Shown here piece by piece: positions 47,635 to 60,119 of a stretch of DNA of 64,000 bases (position 1 is its first letter; each line of letters starts with the position of its first letter). Below the pieces are notes generated by a model. It was not told where the DNA came from. It did no database searches and was given only the letters and a program-made list of their open reading frames with translations. The position numbers were made by a program, and so were the translations under genes. Source of the DNA: Scleromitrula shiraiana (lineage: Eukaryota; Ascomycota; Leotiomycetes; Helotiales; Sclerotiniaceae); assembly GCA_028455995.1 (NCBI GenBank), contig JABELC010000002.1, forward strand, positions 434,001 to 498,000, written 5' to 3'.

Positions 47635-49647
47635 ATGGCAACTGAATATGAGAATGCTCGTTTGGAATTCCAAATTGCCATTTCGGGTCAACTAGGTTAG
47701 AGCCATTCATTGTGGTTTTTAATACGCTGAATGCAATACTGACATTATGTAGGAAATATCAATGCAACAGTTCAATGGCGCTTGAATCAGAACAAATCCA
47801 ACCACTTTCAAACCGCGGATTTAATTATCAGTGATGTGCAATTCGCTGCTAGTGGTTATGATTCAGCAAAACAACAGATATTGTTGTTGCAAGACAACCT
47901 GAAGCATGAGCTCACAGTAGGCAAATCTTCAGGACTCTTGGTATCAGTAATCAACCAGTTAGTTAGGGAAGATACAAAGGAGACGACTTTGAAGCTAGTG
48001 CTTCCAGTTGGAGATGGGTTTGTTGTGCGAGCAGATTTCCTTCAGCAGAGATTATATGGCTGCCCAAATATACAAAAGATTGAAGGATTTGTTAGACCCA
48101 GAGAGCATCTTGATAGCCCCAACTTATCATCAGCTGGTCTCGAGCGCTTCGTTCAGATTCTTGAATCAGCTGCTGGATGTATTACGGTAGATTTCAAGTC
48201 AGGACATTCTCAAGAATCTATCCTATCAGAACTCGAGACACAATTCCTTGGGCGTCTATCTATTCCATGGCTTATCCCTCAATCAATTCCGGAACGAACA
48301 ATTGCAATTGTTGGTCATCGTTCACTTTACATGATGGAAAGATGGTTCACAGCCGGTTTGAATATGGGCATTAAAGTTTTGGTATTTGGCCAACATGGCT
48401 CATGGCTTGAAGACCCCAAGCATTCGCATCTTCTAGAACAGTTCATTCCAATTGATATGACTGTCGATGAAGCGCTTCCGACACGCATCTTGGACGCACT
48501 GCAAAAACTCGGTCACAACCTTAATGGAATTACTACTACGATTGATGTTTACTTTGATGCCTGCGCAAGAGTTTCAAAGACATTGGGTTTAGCCACTTCT
48601 CCTCTAGAATCACTTGCCATAAGTACCGACAAACATGCTACTCGAACATTATTCGGCCACGACACTAAAGTCTACCTCATCACCGGAGTTGAGGATTTAC
48701 GCCAGCAATTAGAAAGCAACAACGAAAGTCTGGCTTATCCATTAATTGTAAAGCCATCCAAAGGCTGGTCGTCCGAAGGAGTATTCAAAGTAACCAATGA
48801 AAAAGAACTCAACACCGCCATTGGGAAACTCGCCAGTTTTAGCAAAGGCATAAAGATAATCGTCGAAACTTATGCCGACGGACCCGAAGTAGACGCTAAC
48901 TTCCTCATGTGGAACGGCGAAATCCTCTTCTTCGAAGTCGTTGACGATTTTCCCTGTAGTGCAGACGAAGAAGAAACCACCGAATCTGCCAATTTCCAAG
49001 AACTAGAGATGGTATACCCATCTAATCTAGTGGAGAAGGAAAAAGAATTACTTAGAACTGAATTACACAAATTTCTACTCTCAATTGGTTTCCGCACTGG
49101 TATTTTCCACGTCGAAGCTCGTGTTCAGAATTCTGTTATGGAATATAACAAAGTCGATGGAGTTACAGATCTTCGCCCTAAAGAACATCCCCCTACCGAC
49201 GAACCAAAAGTCTTCATCCTAGAAGTAAATGTTCGTTGTCCCGGATGGATGGTCATCTGGGCCACTGCTTATACATATGGAATTGATTACGCAGCATTTC
49301 AAATGTTATCAGCACTAGGAGATGAAGATCGAGCTCGGGTTCTTGCTCAACCATTTGCTTTTGGGGCCCAGGCAAATGTGGAAAGTGTATTTGTTCCGTT
49401 GCAACGAGGTGGTACTATTATGGGTGATATACCAATTTGTGAGGAATTGGCAGCTCGTCGGCCGGATCTTATGGAGAATGTGGTTCATATTCAAACGATG
49501 CAGTTCCCAGGTGAGGTGTTGCCAGATCCTAGTACGGGAACGTTGAATTTTGTGGCGGCGTTCAATCTGGCTTCAAAGGATGATAGGACGGAGATGCTGC
49601 GCATTGGTCAAGTTATTCGTGAGGAAGTGAGAGTGGACATTAGATAG
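47635..49647 (+). CDS. ATP-grasp carboxylate-amine ligase (CARNS1/dipeptide-ligase-like)
   Basis: Exons 47635-47695 and 47753-49647 (57-nt intron, donor GTTAGA) give 651 residues. The fold is N-terminal preATP-grasp, then ATP-grasp: the lysine/glycine loop KPSKGWSSEG at 354-363, the substrate segment ADGPEVDANF (about 395), HVEA (473-476) and the Mg-binding EVNVRCPG at 511-518. Such enzymes activate a carboxylate as acyl phosphate and join it to an amine; carnosine synthase and bacterial dipeptide ligases are related by architecture. In this setting the obvious guess is coupling a guanidino acid to an amino acid. Substrates are not visible in the sequence. The intron placement is supported by frame continuity (SGQL, then GNINATVQWRL) but the first exon is only 61 nt, so the start is somewhat uncertain. 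Confidence 0.85.
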
Positions 49648-50968
49648 GTTTTTTGAACGGTTTCGTTATAGTTACGGCTATGGTTACAGGTAGACTTTCA
49701 ATTCTAAAGAGCGATTGAAGATTTTACATACTATCAAATTAACACATCTATTTTCAATGAATATATAAACTACAGTATCTCAACAGGATCAATATCATTA
49801 ATCTACGACAGTATATCACCTAAGTTTCCAGAATACCGAAATGCACATTAACTCAATACCTCAATATCACATCATTAAAACCCTACCCCAATAATTCACT
49901 CCCATCAATTACGCCATCCAATCTCCCAAATCCCATCTCGCCACGCCCTGCACGCCCTATACGCCCTTCTGTACCCGCAACACAAAGGCGTAAAATTGAC
50001 ATCTAGGCACCGTACACCCGCCAATCAATCCGTCTCCTTCCCCTCGCATAAGCAACCACCAACTTACGTTTGCGCATGCAATGTAACCCCAATTTTCAAC
50101 ATTGACTTTTTGTTTCTGGGTTCTCCACGGAATGGAATACAATACTGCAGGGGTTATGGACCTACCTAGGTAGATAGATATATGAGAGCTGAGAAAATCC
50201 CCAAACTCAAAAATTACTTATTAATAGTGCTGATACCATAGACATACAAGGCAATTGTACTCCGTATCAAATGTACTCCGTATCAAATGTAAGATGGATT
50301 TAGACCCGGTGGGAGGCCCTTGGCTTGATTATTGTATGTTACATTACAGGGTATCTATCACACACCTACCACATACCACACATAGCTAGACATTTAACTT
50401 TCGACAATATACGAAGAAAACACAAGACAAGACAAAACATGAGATCACCAGAGATCACCAGAGTAGTGAATAAATCGACCTAGCAAGTCTTGTACTGGGG
50501 AGATTAATACCGTGGAGCTTACATATCAAATACTTATTTACTTGTCTGCTTACCTATCAGTTACTTATTAATGAATGGATGGTGGGTAGGTGGATGGATG
50601 GATGGGAGGTACGGCGGGCTGCGTAGATATAATATAAATCATGGAATGGATTACATGTAAAGTGAAGTAAGATTTTAATCGGTATGATGCCCAGTAAATT
50701 CCATGAAGGGATTTTTGAATTTTTGAATTTCGATTTCGGTTTTGATATTGATTATTTTTTCCAATCCTTACTTCTTTACCTCTTCTTCTTTCCTCTCTTC
50801 TTTGACTTGGATTTGAATCGGAGTTTGTGAGATTTGTTGATGAGTTTAGATATTTGATACTTACTCTCTTCAATAGAGTTATTAGTTGACTTCGACGTTA
50901 ACGTATTTATACTATTTATTTATTTATTCATTTATCTATTCATTCATTACTTCATCAAACTCTTAATA
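49648..50968. other. Intergenic region between ATP-grasp and POT transporter genes
   Basis: About 1.3 kb of AT-rich DNA with a TACCTAGGTA palindrome at 50163-50172, a repeated TGTACTCCGTATCAAA at about 50258-50287 and a GGATGG stretch near 50590. No gene is seen. Confidence 0.55.
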
Positions 50969-53324
50969 ATGGAAGACACTACTCAGGTTCAAGAGAAACC
51001 ACTCGATATGTAAGTGCATGCAGTACAAAACAAATGCGCACCACCTGTTCACCTGTCCACCTCTTCTTGCTCTCTCCATCTCTCCTCTCTGCACCCATCC
51101 TCTTCTTCCCACCCCCTCTCCCCCAAACCAACAACTAACCCCCCATCAGAACCACCCCCACCTCCATCTCCACCTCCGCTTCCACCCCCTCAAACACAAC
51201 CTCCATCCCAACCCCAAGCCTCGAATCCTCCGCCAAAGAACTCGCACCAGACGACTCCACAACATCTCCACCCACCGCCGACGAGCTCCGCGACTGTCGC
51301 CATGTAAAAGGCCATCTCCCATTGCGAGTCTGGCTCGTCGCTTTACTTGGGTTCGCGGAACGCTTTTGCTATTATGGGATTATTGTTATGTTTCGTAAGT
51401 ATTTTATTTTTATTTTTTTTTCGCACTGGATCTACTCACTTATTTAGATGTTGCGTTTGATTTTGAGTTTGGGGTTTTGGGGGATTTGAAGATCACGGGT
51501 TTGAAAATCACATCACTGAAGAGAAAGAGAGAAAGAGAGAAAGATAAGGGAGAGGAAATAAATAGATGAATGAATAATTCGAAAACTAATGGTTCATAAA
51601 ACGACAGAGAACTACATCCAAAACTCCCTCCACGATCCCCTCCGACCCGGAGCCCTCGGACTCGGCCAATCAATCGCAGGAGTAATAAACAATTGTTTTA
51701 CACTATTCAGTCTAGTGACGCCGATCTGCGCGGCTATTATTGCAGATAGTTGGCTGGGACGCTTTAGAACTTTGTGTATATCTTTATGGTTAGTTTTATA
51801 CCTCTCTACTCGAGTCTCTCCGCTCGTCCATTATATCCATCCGGGTAGGTTGTGGAGCTTGGAATGCTAATGTTGAAATAATAGCATTTATATTATCGGA
51901 ACGGTGATTCTGATCACGACGTCGATTCCACGTGCGCTTGAGAATGGGGCTGGTCTGCCGGGTTTTATTGTTGCGTTGTTTGTTATTGGTGTTGGTGTGG
52001 GTGGGGTGAAGGCGACTATTGGTCCTTTTATTGGTATGTATTGATTAAAGTGAAGAATGATGGAAGTTGACTGATGAGTTTGAATAGCTGATCAATGTAC
52101 TGATGAGCCATTCTCTATCAAATATACCAAATCGGGCGAGAAGGTTATTGTGGATAGAGAGGCCACAGTGGAATATATCTTCAATATTTACTACTGGTGA
52201 GCTTTGGATTGAGACTTCCCTATCACCTAAGCAATACTAATTGAACTCAGGTGTGTCAACGCAGGAGCACTTGCGGGTATCGCCACGACATTCATGGAGA
52301 AGGAAGTAGGATTCTGGAGTGCATTCTTGATGCCTTCCGCTGTACTTGCACTTGCATTGGGGGTCTTTTATGCCACCGGAAGTCGATATGGTATGTCTTT
52401 CTTAAGCTCATAGAATCCAACGTAACTAACATATTCCAGTTGATCATCGTCCTGCAAAAAACATATTGCCAGACGCATTCCGAGCTTGTTGGTATGGTAT
52501 CAGAGGGGGAGGAAAAATGGATGCTGCCAAACCAGAAGTTGTTCTCGAAAAATATCAGAAAACTGTCAGTTGGACTGAGACCTTTGTTGAAGAGCTTAAG
52601 AGCGGCTTGACAGCTTGTCGCGCGTTGTATGTTTCCCTTAATCATCAATACTTACAAGTACTAACGTGCCATAAGTGTTGCATTTGTCATATACTGGCTT
52701 TGCCAGACACAAATGTCAACGAACTTAATATCGCAATCAGCAAGTATGGAGAGTCATGGTATCCCCAATGATCTTCTTCCAACTCTCAACAGTGTGACTG
52801 TTGTTGTTATGTTACCGATCGTACAACATATAGTCAACCCCGCACTCCGCAAGGCCAAACTCGCCTTTCCCCCCGTCAACCGAATGACGGTCGGTTTTAT
52901 CATTGAAGCAATGGCCATGGCATATGTCGCTGGGATCCAAAAATTGATATATAGCAGAGGACCTTGCTACGATACGCCACGTGCGTGTGCTGCTTCCAAC
53001 AATGGCGATCTCCCGAATCATGTCCACATCCTGACACAGATACCAGTTTATATTCTTGAGGGGGCCGGTGAAGTCTTTTCGAATCCTGCTGGATACGAAT
53101 ATGCGTACACAATGGCCCCAATGAGTATAAAGGCGGTAGTTCAAGCGTGTTTCGCACTTTCTTCTGCTGGCGGTTCGGCTCTTGCTCTGGCTTTATCGCC
53201 TACTTACAAGAACCCGGATATCCTCATCACTTATTCTTGTCTAGCTGGCCTCATGTTCCTTGATGCATGTGTGTTTTGGGCCCTTTTCAGAAAACATAAC
53301 AAGAGACAAGTAGAACAGGCATAA
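50969..53324 (+). CDS. POT/PTR2-family proton-coupled peptide transporter
   Basis: Eight exons: 50969-51009, 51150-51394, 51608-51788, 51885-52033, 52088-52196, 52251-52390, 52440-52626 and 52676-53324, giving 566 residues. All introns are GT-AG and frame is kept throughout. A Ser/Thr/Pro-rich cytosolic N-terminus (about 70 residues) precedes about 12 hydrophobic helices. Family motifs are GFAERFCYYG in helix 1, the PTR signature GVGVGGVKATIGPFIADQ, FNIYYWCVNAGAL, and helix-7 FVAFVIYWLCQTQMS. The usual first Glu of the ExxER proton-coupling motif is Gly81 here, while Glu84-Arg85 remain. It normally imports di- and tripeptides at the plasma membrane; in a cluster it could move the product or a precursor. 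The many introns leave no single long open frame. Confidence 0.9.
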
Positions 53325-53607
53325 TGGAGAATAGAGTAGAGTAGAACAATGCGATAGAATGAATTTAAGGGCGTCGATCTACCAGTCAGACTGTTTGCTC
53401 ATTCAGATAAGAAAGTTACTCAGTCGTGTCAAAACTATAGCACTATGACTCAATGAAAGAGTCACCATTTAGGCGACTTATCATGAGCTGTCTCATGGAT
53501 GTTTACTAGATCCATCCATACTGACAGCGTAGAGGTTCCTTACGATTTTATCATCCTCACTCTTGCATCAACTGCAAGAAGATTCACGCGAACATCACAC
53601 TCAACAG

Positions 53608-53635
53608 TCACGTGTCAAGTCTTGAACTCACGTGT
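53608..53635. promoter_or_regulatory. Two TCACGTGT E-box elements 20 bp apart
   Basis: Exact direct repeats of TCACGTGT at 53608-53615 and 53628-53635, start to start 20 bp, about two helical turns. They lie 280 bp downstream of the transporter stop and far from the next gene, so a promoter role is uncertain. Confidence 0.35.
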
Positions 53636-55366
53636 TGCTGTTGCGCAGAAACTTTCCCTGTGCATTCAGAAGAGAAAATCGGATAGAGGCAACCGAAAGT
53701 CCAAAGCAAGATGCACCCTTTAACTCTTGAATTTTTCCGCCGAGAATCCTCTGTTGCGACTCACGGTTCGTTGCATTTAATGCTGTTGGCGAGTGGCGGG
53801 GTTTATGCAAATTTCCGTCAAGAGAATGAATCAGCGGTATTTCATTTATTATTCCGCTGACGACAACAGGGTAGCCATTGAATATTGGGAGACAGTTTTT
53901 TTCTTTTCTGATTTCGAATGGTGCGGTGCCTCTGCAGGACAAAAGTTTTGTCCTGCCGCCAGGCACGGGAGGCCTGGAAGAAATGTAGGGATGTTTGATT
54001 GATACATGGGGTGTTGTTAGGTGTTGTGATATCTTATGAATATGCAATGAGACTCCATTTTCCGAAAAAAAAAAAGCAAAAAGTTGCAATGACTGAAACC
54101 TGGATGGCTGCTTATATAGTGTATGAGGAACGAATGCTTTTTCGCTATGTGAAGCTTGGCAATGTTGTCCCATATGAATCAAATTTCAACCGGATTTGAG
54201 TATGAAAAGTATATTTGAAACCCCCTTTCTCATGTTCTGCCATAGAATTATAGATGATGTTGGTTGGGTTTTCGTGATTCATCTGGAAACAACGAGGTTA
54301 TGCTGTACGTGAATGTTTTGAGTATTCTTAGCATATCTTAGCATATCAAACAGAGACTGCTGGGGTAAATCGGGTTGGCTAGAAATTAGTTAAAGAATAG
54401 AAATGATGTTCCAATCCCCTAACAATGCGGATAAGTATATGTGGAGCCGTGGGGCTCCAGCGCTATCAACAATTCAAGACTCTCACACGACTCGACTCAC
54501 GAGGCAATGGATTGGTATCCGTAATCTCGATGGCAAGAATGGTGCGATCTGAATGATTCTAAGAATGCCTATAATATCCTCACCGCCGTTTTTCTCTGAG
54601 ATTTGTTTTTCTTTTTGGAAATAAGGGATGAATTGACTTACCATTAAAAAGACAACAATTCTTATCGGAAAGGCTATTTTAACAACTTTTCCCAGACAGT
54701 ACCGATATATTAGATAGGATTATCACGCATCCAGACTTCTATGCTTCAGGATGGCTGGATGCATACTCGAGTAGGTCGTATAAATATAAGGTGGAGGTGA
54801 GATTGTCTAGAAGAGGAGTTATTAAAACTTTTCTCAGCTCCGTCAATTAGCCAAATGTTTATTCGGGAGATGAGATGTTCTAAATGATGGTATGTACTAT
54901 GTTGTATTAATAAGAACCTTTGCAACCTTGGTATATTAGTTAGCTCTGATCCTGTATTGTGTCTGGACTCAACCAGCTGTTATTATTATTATTATTATTA
55001 TTATAACCGATTAGTTCGTATACCGATCATCATCGCCATTATTTGGAAAGCTAATTTAGGGCGTCGGGGTCTACCTTTAGACTGCCCAGATGAACTTGCC
55101 AATGGTTGAAAGTACGATTTACGGATGATGATGATGATGATGATGATTAAATTTACTTTACTAGATTAGTTTGACAGACAGCCCCTCTTCATCTAGTATT
55201 AACTACTATGTATGTACTTCGTACGTAGGAGTAAAATATCTTTAAGAGGTAGTTCAATATGTAAGTGGGATGGATGTATTTCTTAGGATGGGGGGGGTAT
55301 GGAGGATTCGGTCCTAAAGACCGACCCATAGCTGACTAATATACGCTTAGCTACAAATGGAGGTTT

Positions 55367-55414
55367 ACTATAGGTACTATAGATACTATAGGTACTCTAG
55401 GTACTATAGGTACA
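55367..55414. repeat. Imperfect decamer repeat GGTACTATAG
   Basis: Four to five degenerate copies of TACTATAGG/TACTCTAGG in tandem. Confidence 0.8.
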
Positions 55415-56974
55415 TAGTAGCTCCTAATACCTTTTAGGTGTCAATAGACGATATCGGGGGCATGTTATCAATTTTATCTGGGGACCTCTAGTTAAAGCAG
55501 GCATTATCGATAAGAGAAGTAGTAGGCACGGTAGGTACTACTATGTATGTAGGGGGAGGGGGAGGGGGAGGGAGAGGGGGAGGGGGGCACACATAGATAG
55601 TCAGTCAGCTTTCATATACCTCGCCTTGATATCACAAATCATACAATCGTACAATCGTACTTGCCTACTACTATCCATGGATGTAGGTAGTAGTAGTAGT
55701 AGTAGTAGTAAAATGTCAAGATGATCTTCAGGACTAATAATGATCACTGACTGACTAGATTGAGGGGGTTGAATAAATTCAAATAATGAGTAATTTTCCA
55801 AAGCTCCAATTTGTTCATTCACCAATATTCGTAGCAGTGTAATAGTGTAATAGTGTACGGAGTAGTAGTCAATACTTATTATTACTTCAAGGTTGGTAGT
55901 ATAATTTTATTCAGAAAGGATTATATGTACGTTATCTTTCACTATTATTTTACTAACTGACTATATATATATACATATACATATATATACATATATATAA
56001 TTTGACTAGTTGAATCCATAGATTAGTAGTCAAAGCAATAAAGTATTAAGTTTTTCATCCCTAGAAAAGGAAATCCGGTCAGATTCTGTTCTGCAATACC
56101 TAGGTACATACCTTATGATCCATCTTCATCCATATCCATATAGTAATAAAACCTCTTCGGTTAGGTTTATGGTAGGTGGGTGCTGGTTAGAGTTAGAAAT
56201 CTTTCAATCTTTCAATCTTTCAAGGTTGAAGCTCAAGCAAAACTTATTATTATTACTTGGTTACTTTCAGTAGATAAGCTGTTATTAGAGACAATAATAA
56301 TAATTATAATAATAATTATACGTCTGTTCGCTGTGTTCGGAATTGGTTGATTTTTGGGTTTATTATTCTTCTAGACAAAAAGGTTCAGCCAACTCCGCAT
56401 CAAAAACTGCAGTGAAAGACTACAAAATCCTCGTCTTCCCCTCGCCTCATTCTATTTATTATTATATTATTATATTATTTATTATTGATCGACTGGTTCT
56501 TCTTCTACTCAAATTTTCATCTCTTTTCACTTCTTTTTACTTCCTCTTTTCCTTTTACTATTTATCTCCAGGTCTATGTAGTACCTTCCCCTCCCCCGAA
56601 ATTTCCATAACTCAGCTTGATTAATCTAGATTGATTGATTATTTTGGGTGAATTTGATTTCGGAATTTATTCGACCTCTTTCCCGATATCGATTACGATT
56701 ACTTCAACAGCCCCACGAGTCATCCCAGAATCAACTACATAGCCCTCCCTGGTAGTATTACATATTGGCAGCATTATACTATTACAGGACGCAGAACAGT
56801 ACAACAAAGTCAAGAGATAACAAGAACATATTATCGATAGATATACTTCCAACATATCTTTCGATTTCTCTAATCTGCGAAAACGTTTATATTCATACAA
56901 CAGGAAGCTTGGGAATCTGATTTGAACATCCATTCGAGTTTCGAGCGAAGGTCAGTGCGGGGTCGATAAGGCAG

Positions 56975-57030
56975 ATGGAGGATATCACAATGAACGATGG
57001 CATTCCACAACAGATGAATGATGGAAGTCT

Positions 57031-57061
<31 letters not shown>

Positions 57062-59183
57062 GGAGCCGCTTCTCGTTGTCCTCATTTACCAGATCCCCTG
57101 GCAGCTCGAGGCAACATGAACTCAGCCAATCCAGCAATACCCCAGGCAAATAGGCCTTCGATGGGAGATAGGAGTGAATCATGGCAAAATCACTCTCACA
57201 ATTTTGGATATCACCAACCACCAGTACCAGAATGGGCGGCGGATCAATACAATACTCCTTTTCGTCCTCAATATGATCTAGCAGCAGATTTTCCAGGGTG
57301 GCATGTACATGCTCCAGCGAATACATGGCAGCATGGTTTTCCTGATCCTAGCGCTTTGAATCATGCGCCGAATACTCATCCTCACCCTCCACTCCCTTCC
57401 ATAGCACTTCCTTTTGATTATTCTTGGCACCATAATTGGCGTTCAATACCTGCTGAGGATCAAAGACTTTTTCCTAATCATGTAGCAAGTAGCTCAGACA
57501 ACAATCGCTCCCTTAGGCATGCTAGAATGGCGGGTTTGGCGGGTTTGAATACAAATATTCCATCAGGTAACTAATAATGCTTTCAATCCCCATATATGAT
57601 ATATATCTATATTTATCTCTCGTATTTATCAACCGCTATATCAACATTGCCCATTCCAGCCTCGATGAATGACCAGAGGCTAATACTCGTGATATAGCTT
57701 CCCAAGCGAGTCCTAGACAGGTAGATCGATCCACACAAATACCTCGTAAGTGCTTGCTTGTTATGCCTCGTTTGCACGGTGTTATTTATACTTTTTATTG
57801 CATTTATTCTCCCAAAAGAATGGCCAAGGAAGTAATCTTGAGGTTCCATATGCCTAGTCGCAAATTCGCAGCTCGACCTATATACAAAGCATAATGAGAA
57901 TCTAAACTAACAACGGTTTCAGCAGTGCCAGTGACCGGTGCAAACACTCAAGCTCAACAAACTCGCACTCAACATCATCTCCATCGAATACTTAACAATG
58001 AGGAATCTGATTCGGAAACCGAAGATGAAGAACACGCGCTCATGCATCGGTCCTTTATAGAAATGGCAGCCGAAAGTGGCATCAGTGAAGAACGTGCTGT
58101 TGCTGTCATGCGTGGAGCGTTGGGAAGCAAGAGGGTGTTTCCAACAAATACCATTATGAGCTCATTGCTTGATGTAAATCCTCAGGAGTTGAAGGAAGCT
58201 GATAGATGTAAGTGATTACCTTGTACTGAATATGCTGCAATTTTCTAATTCTTCTTAGCCTGTATCATTTGCTACAATGAATTTGGCGTCGAAAACCCCG
58301 AGGGACTTAGCGAAGCCCCGGTACGCTTGCCCAAATGCAAACACGTCTTCGGAAATAAGTGTATCAAGAAGTGGTTTGAAGAAAACCACAGTTGTCCTTA
58401 TTGCCGAGACAAGATTAGCCTCGGCGGAGCAAACGTTAGCAGGACGTTGCTTCATAGATGGAGACAATCTCACGCTCGGGTTCAGGCTGCGGCTGCTGCT
58501 GCTGCGAATCGGGCTGCTGGCCCCTTGGATGATGAAAGCAGTGGAAAGTAAGTGTTTATTCCATGGAATACATACGTTTTGCTAACATTTTAAGTGCCTT
58601 TGCAAACCAAGCCCCTGAAGCAGGTCAAGCTCCCTACTTCAGCGGCCCTGGATATGCGTTTGTCCCCCAACCATCAGGATCGTTATCAAGTAGGCCGTCT
58701 CCTACGGATACGGCCGAGACTCGACGCCGTCATCTTGGCCGAGAGAGAATAAGAAACACCAGAGGAGCCAACTATTCGGCGCCCCGCCCTATTTATGGAT
58801 TTCCCAGAGCGCATCCCCCTACTTTACAAACGCAAACCAATCGCACGCCGTTGCAGCCGGCCTTTACGAGTCGTAGATTAGCACCTGTTCCGAATAGAGA
58901 CTCCTCTACCATGAGTGCCAATAACATGACAGCCACCGGTATGGGTGTTCAAGTACCAGCACAACAAACCTCGAATCCGGAAGGATTGTCACCTGCGATT
59001 GCTATCGGTTCCGGTACGAGTAATGGATATCGGACATCAATCGCATCTCCAACTTTGACCTCACAACCTTCAGCTGACTCTTCCGCATGGCATTCTGGAG
59101 GGCATTACTATCCTGTGTTTGGAGCTATGGAACTTGACCCACCTTTCCCCCAAGATCCGCCTTTCACTCCTCCCACAATGTGA
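56975..59183 (+). CDS. RING-finger protein, probable E3 ubiquitin ligase
   Basis: Exons 56975-57566, 57923-58207, 58259-58547 and 58595-59183 give 584 residues. The N-terminus has a CAG-encoded run of ten glutamines (about residues 20-29), then a Pro/His/Trp-rich low-complexity region. An acidic segment (EESDSETEDEE) lies just before the helical part that leads into the RING. The RING spans 294-341: Cys294, Cys297, then CKHVFGNKC and finally CPYC (Cys338, Cys341). One expected zinc ligand between the His and the next Cys is Gly, a form I know from other fungal RING proteins. The C-terminal 190 residues are Pro/Ser/Thr-rich and disordered. The first intron (356 nt) is the longest in the window. 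It likely ubiquitinates an unknown nuclear or cytosolic substrate. Confidence 0.85.
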
Positions 59184-60119
59184 GGAATTCGATTGTTATA
59201 ATGCTACCATCCGGGAATAGTTTTATGGATAGATTCTTGAACTTTCAAGAAAAGTTATTACCGAATCCGAACGCCACTTCATTTGATATAAGTCTAATTC
59301 ATAAAATTCCTTCCCTAAATTGTAACCCATCCCTCCGATCTTCTTTTTTTCTCTAGGTTTCCTTTCTCTTTTTCAAGGAGCACATCCGTGTTTCTCGGCT
59401 ATGATGGGTCTGATAATGATAGGCATGGCGTACTGGCGGGGATTTGAATTTGCATACCAATTTGACACATGGGGTGGGGGATTATTTCTAGGTAGCTATT
59501 CATTTAACAGTGAGTTGATCAAGGGAGATTCAAAGATCACCATGATGATAACGATAACGATTTTGGTTACTGGCTAGATGGTAAACTGGTCTAATACATA
59601 AATTAGTTAGTCGGTCAAGAGAGGAATCAGATATATGTATGAAAATCCTTGAACGTCTCGAAATAAGTGTGGTGACCTTCGCAATAATGACCATGAGGGG
59701 CTCGAATACTCTCAATAATGTGTGACATAATAAATTCAACGAGGGAAAAAAAAACAATCTTCACAAGGCTGATATTAATTGTGTGGCCCTCAAGGCTGTA
59801 AAGAATAACAAAGCGGTGATTCACAGCAGAAAAAAAAGTTCCAATGTTAGGCTGAACAAATTATTGAGCTTCACTTTTTCCAATTTTTGCACAACAATAT
59901 AAGACGTTCAATTGACCATTTTTATAATAGATTGTTTCTTTCCTGCCTCTAGATTTCTTGTTATATTATGGAGCGTAGTCTATTAAATCTCCTAGTATCA
60001 TCTTATCTATTTACTTCATGATAAATTGAAATTTTCAAATTTATATAACTACCTTTTTTTACTGTCATACATCTTACAATTGAAATCTACTCGCAGATAC
60101 AATTACATCTCACTTCACC
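59184..60119. other. Intergenic region upstream of the DEAH helicase
   Basis: About 940 bp, AT-rich, no gene. The final 100 bases are the helicase leader (AATTACATCTCACTTCACC before the ATG). Confidence 0.6.

Larger units (their letters stand above)
53325..56974. other. Large intergenic region (3.6 kb) between transporter and RING gene
   Basis: No gene is supported; open frames (such as 53628-54182 on the minus strand) have no recognisable domain. Present are paired E-boxes at 53608-53635, a GAT run (55123-55148), imperfect GGTACTATA decamers (55367-55414), a GGGGGA run (55550-55587), TA tracts (about 55967-55999) and a TACCTAGGTA palindrome (56097-56106). The last about 300 bases form the leader of the RING gene. 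Confidence 0.55.

Noticed and set aside
53628..54182. 184-codon minus-strand ORF as a gene next to the transporter
   Set aside because: No recognisable domain, unusual composition, and no splice signals or promoter context supporting it.
58563..58594. Separate gene starting at the ATG at 58563
   Set aside because: This ATG lies in the third intron of the RING gene; the frame continues as exon 4 after the AAG acceptor at 58594.
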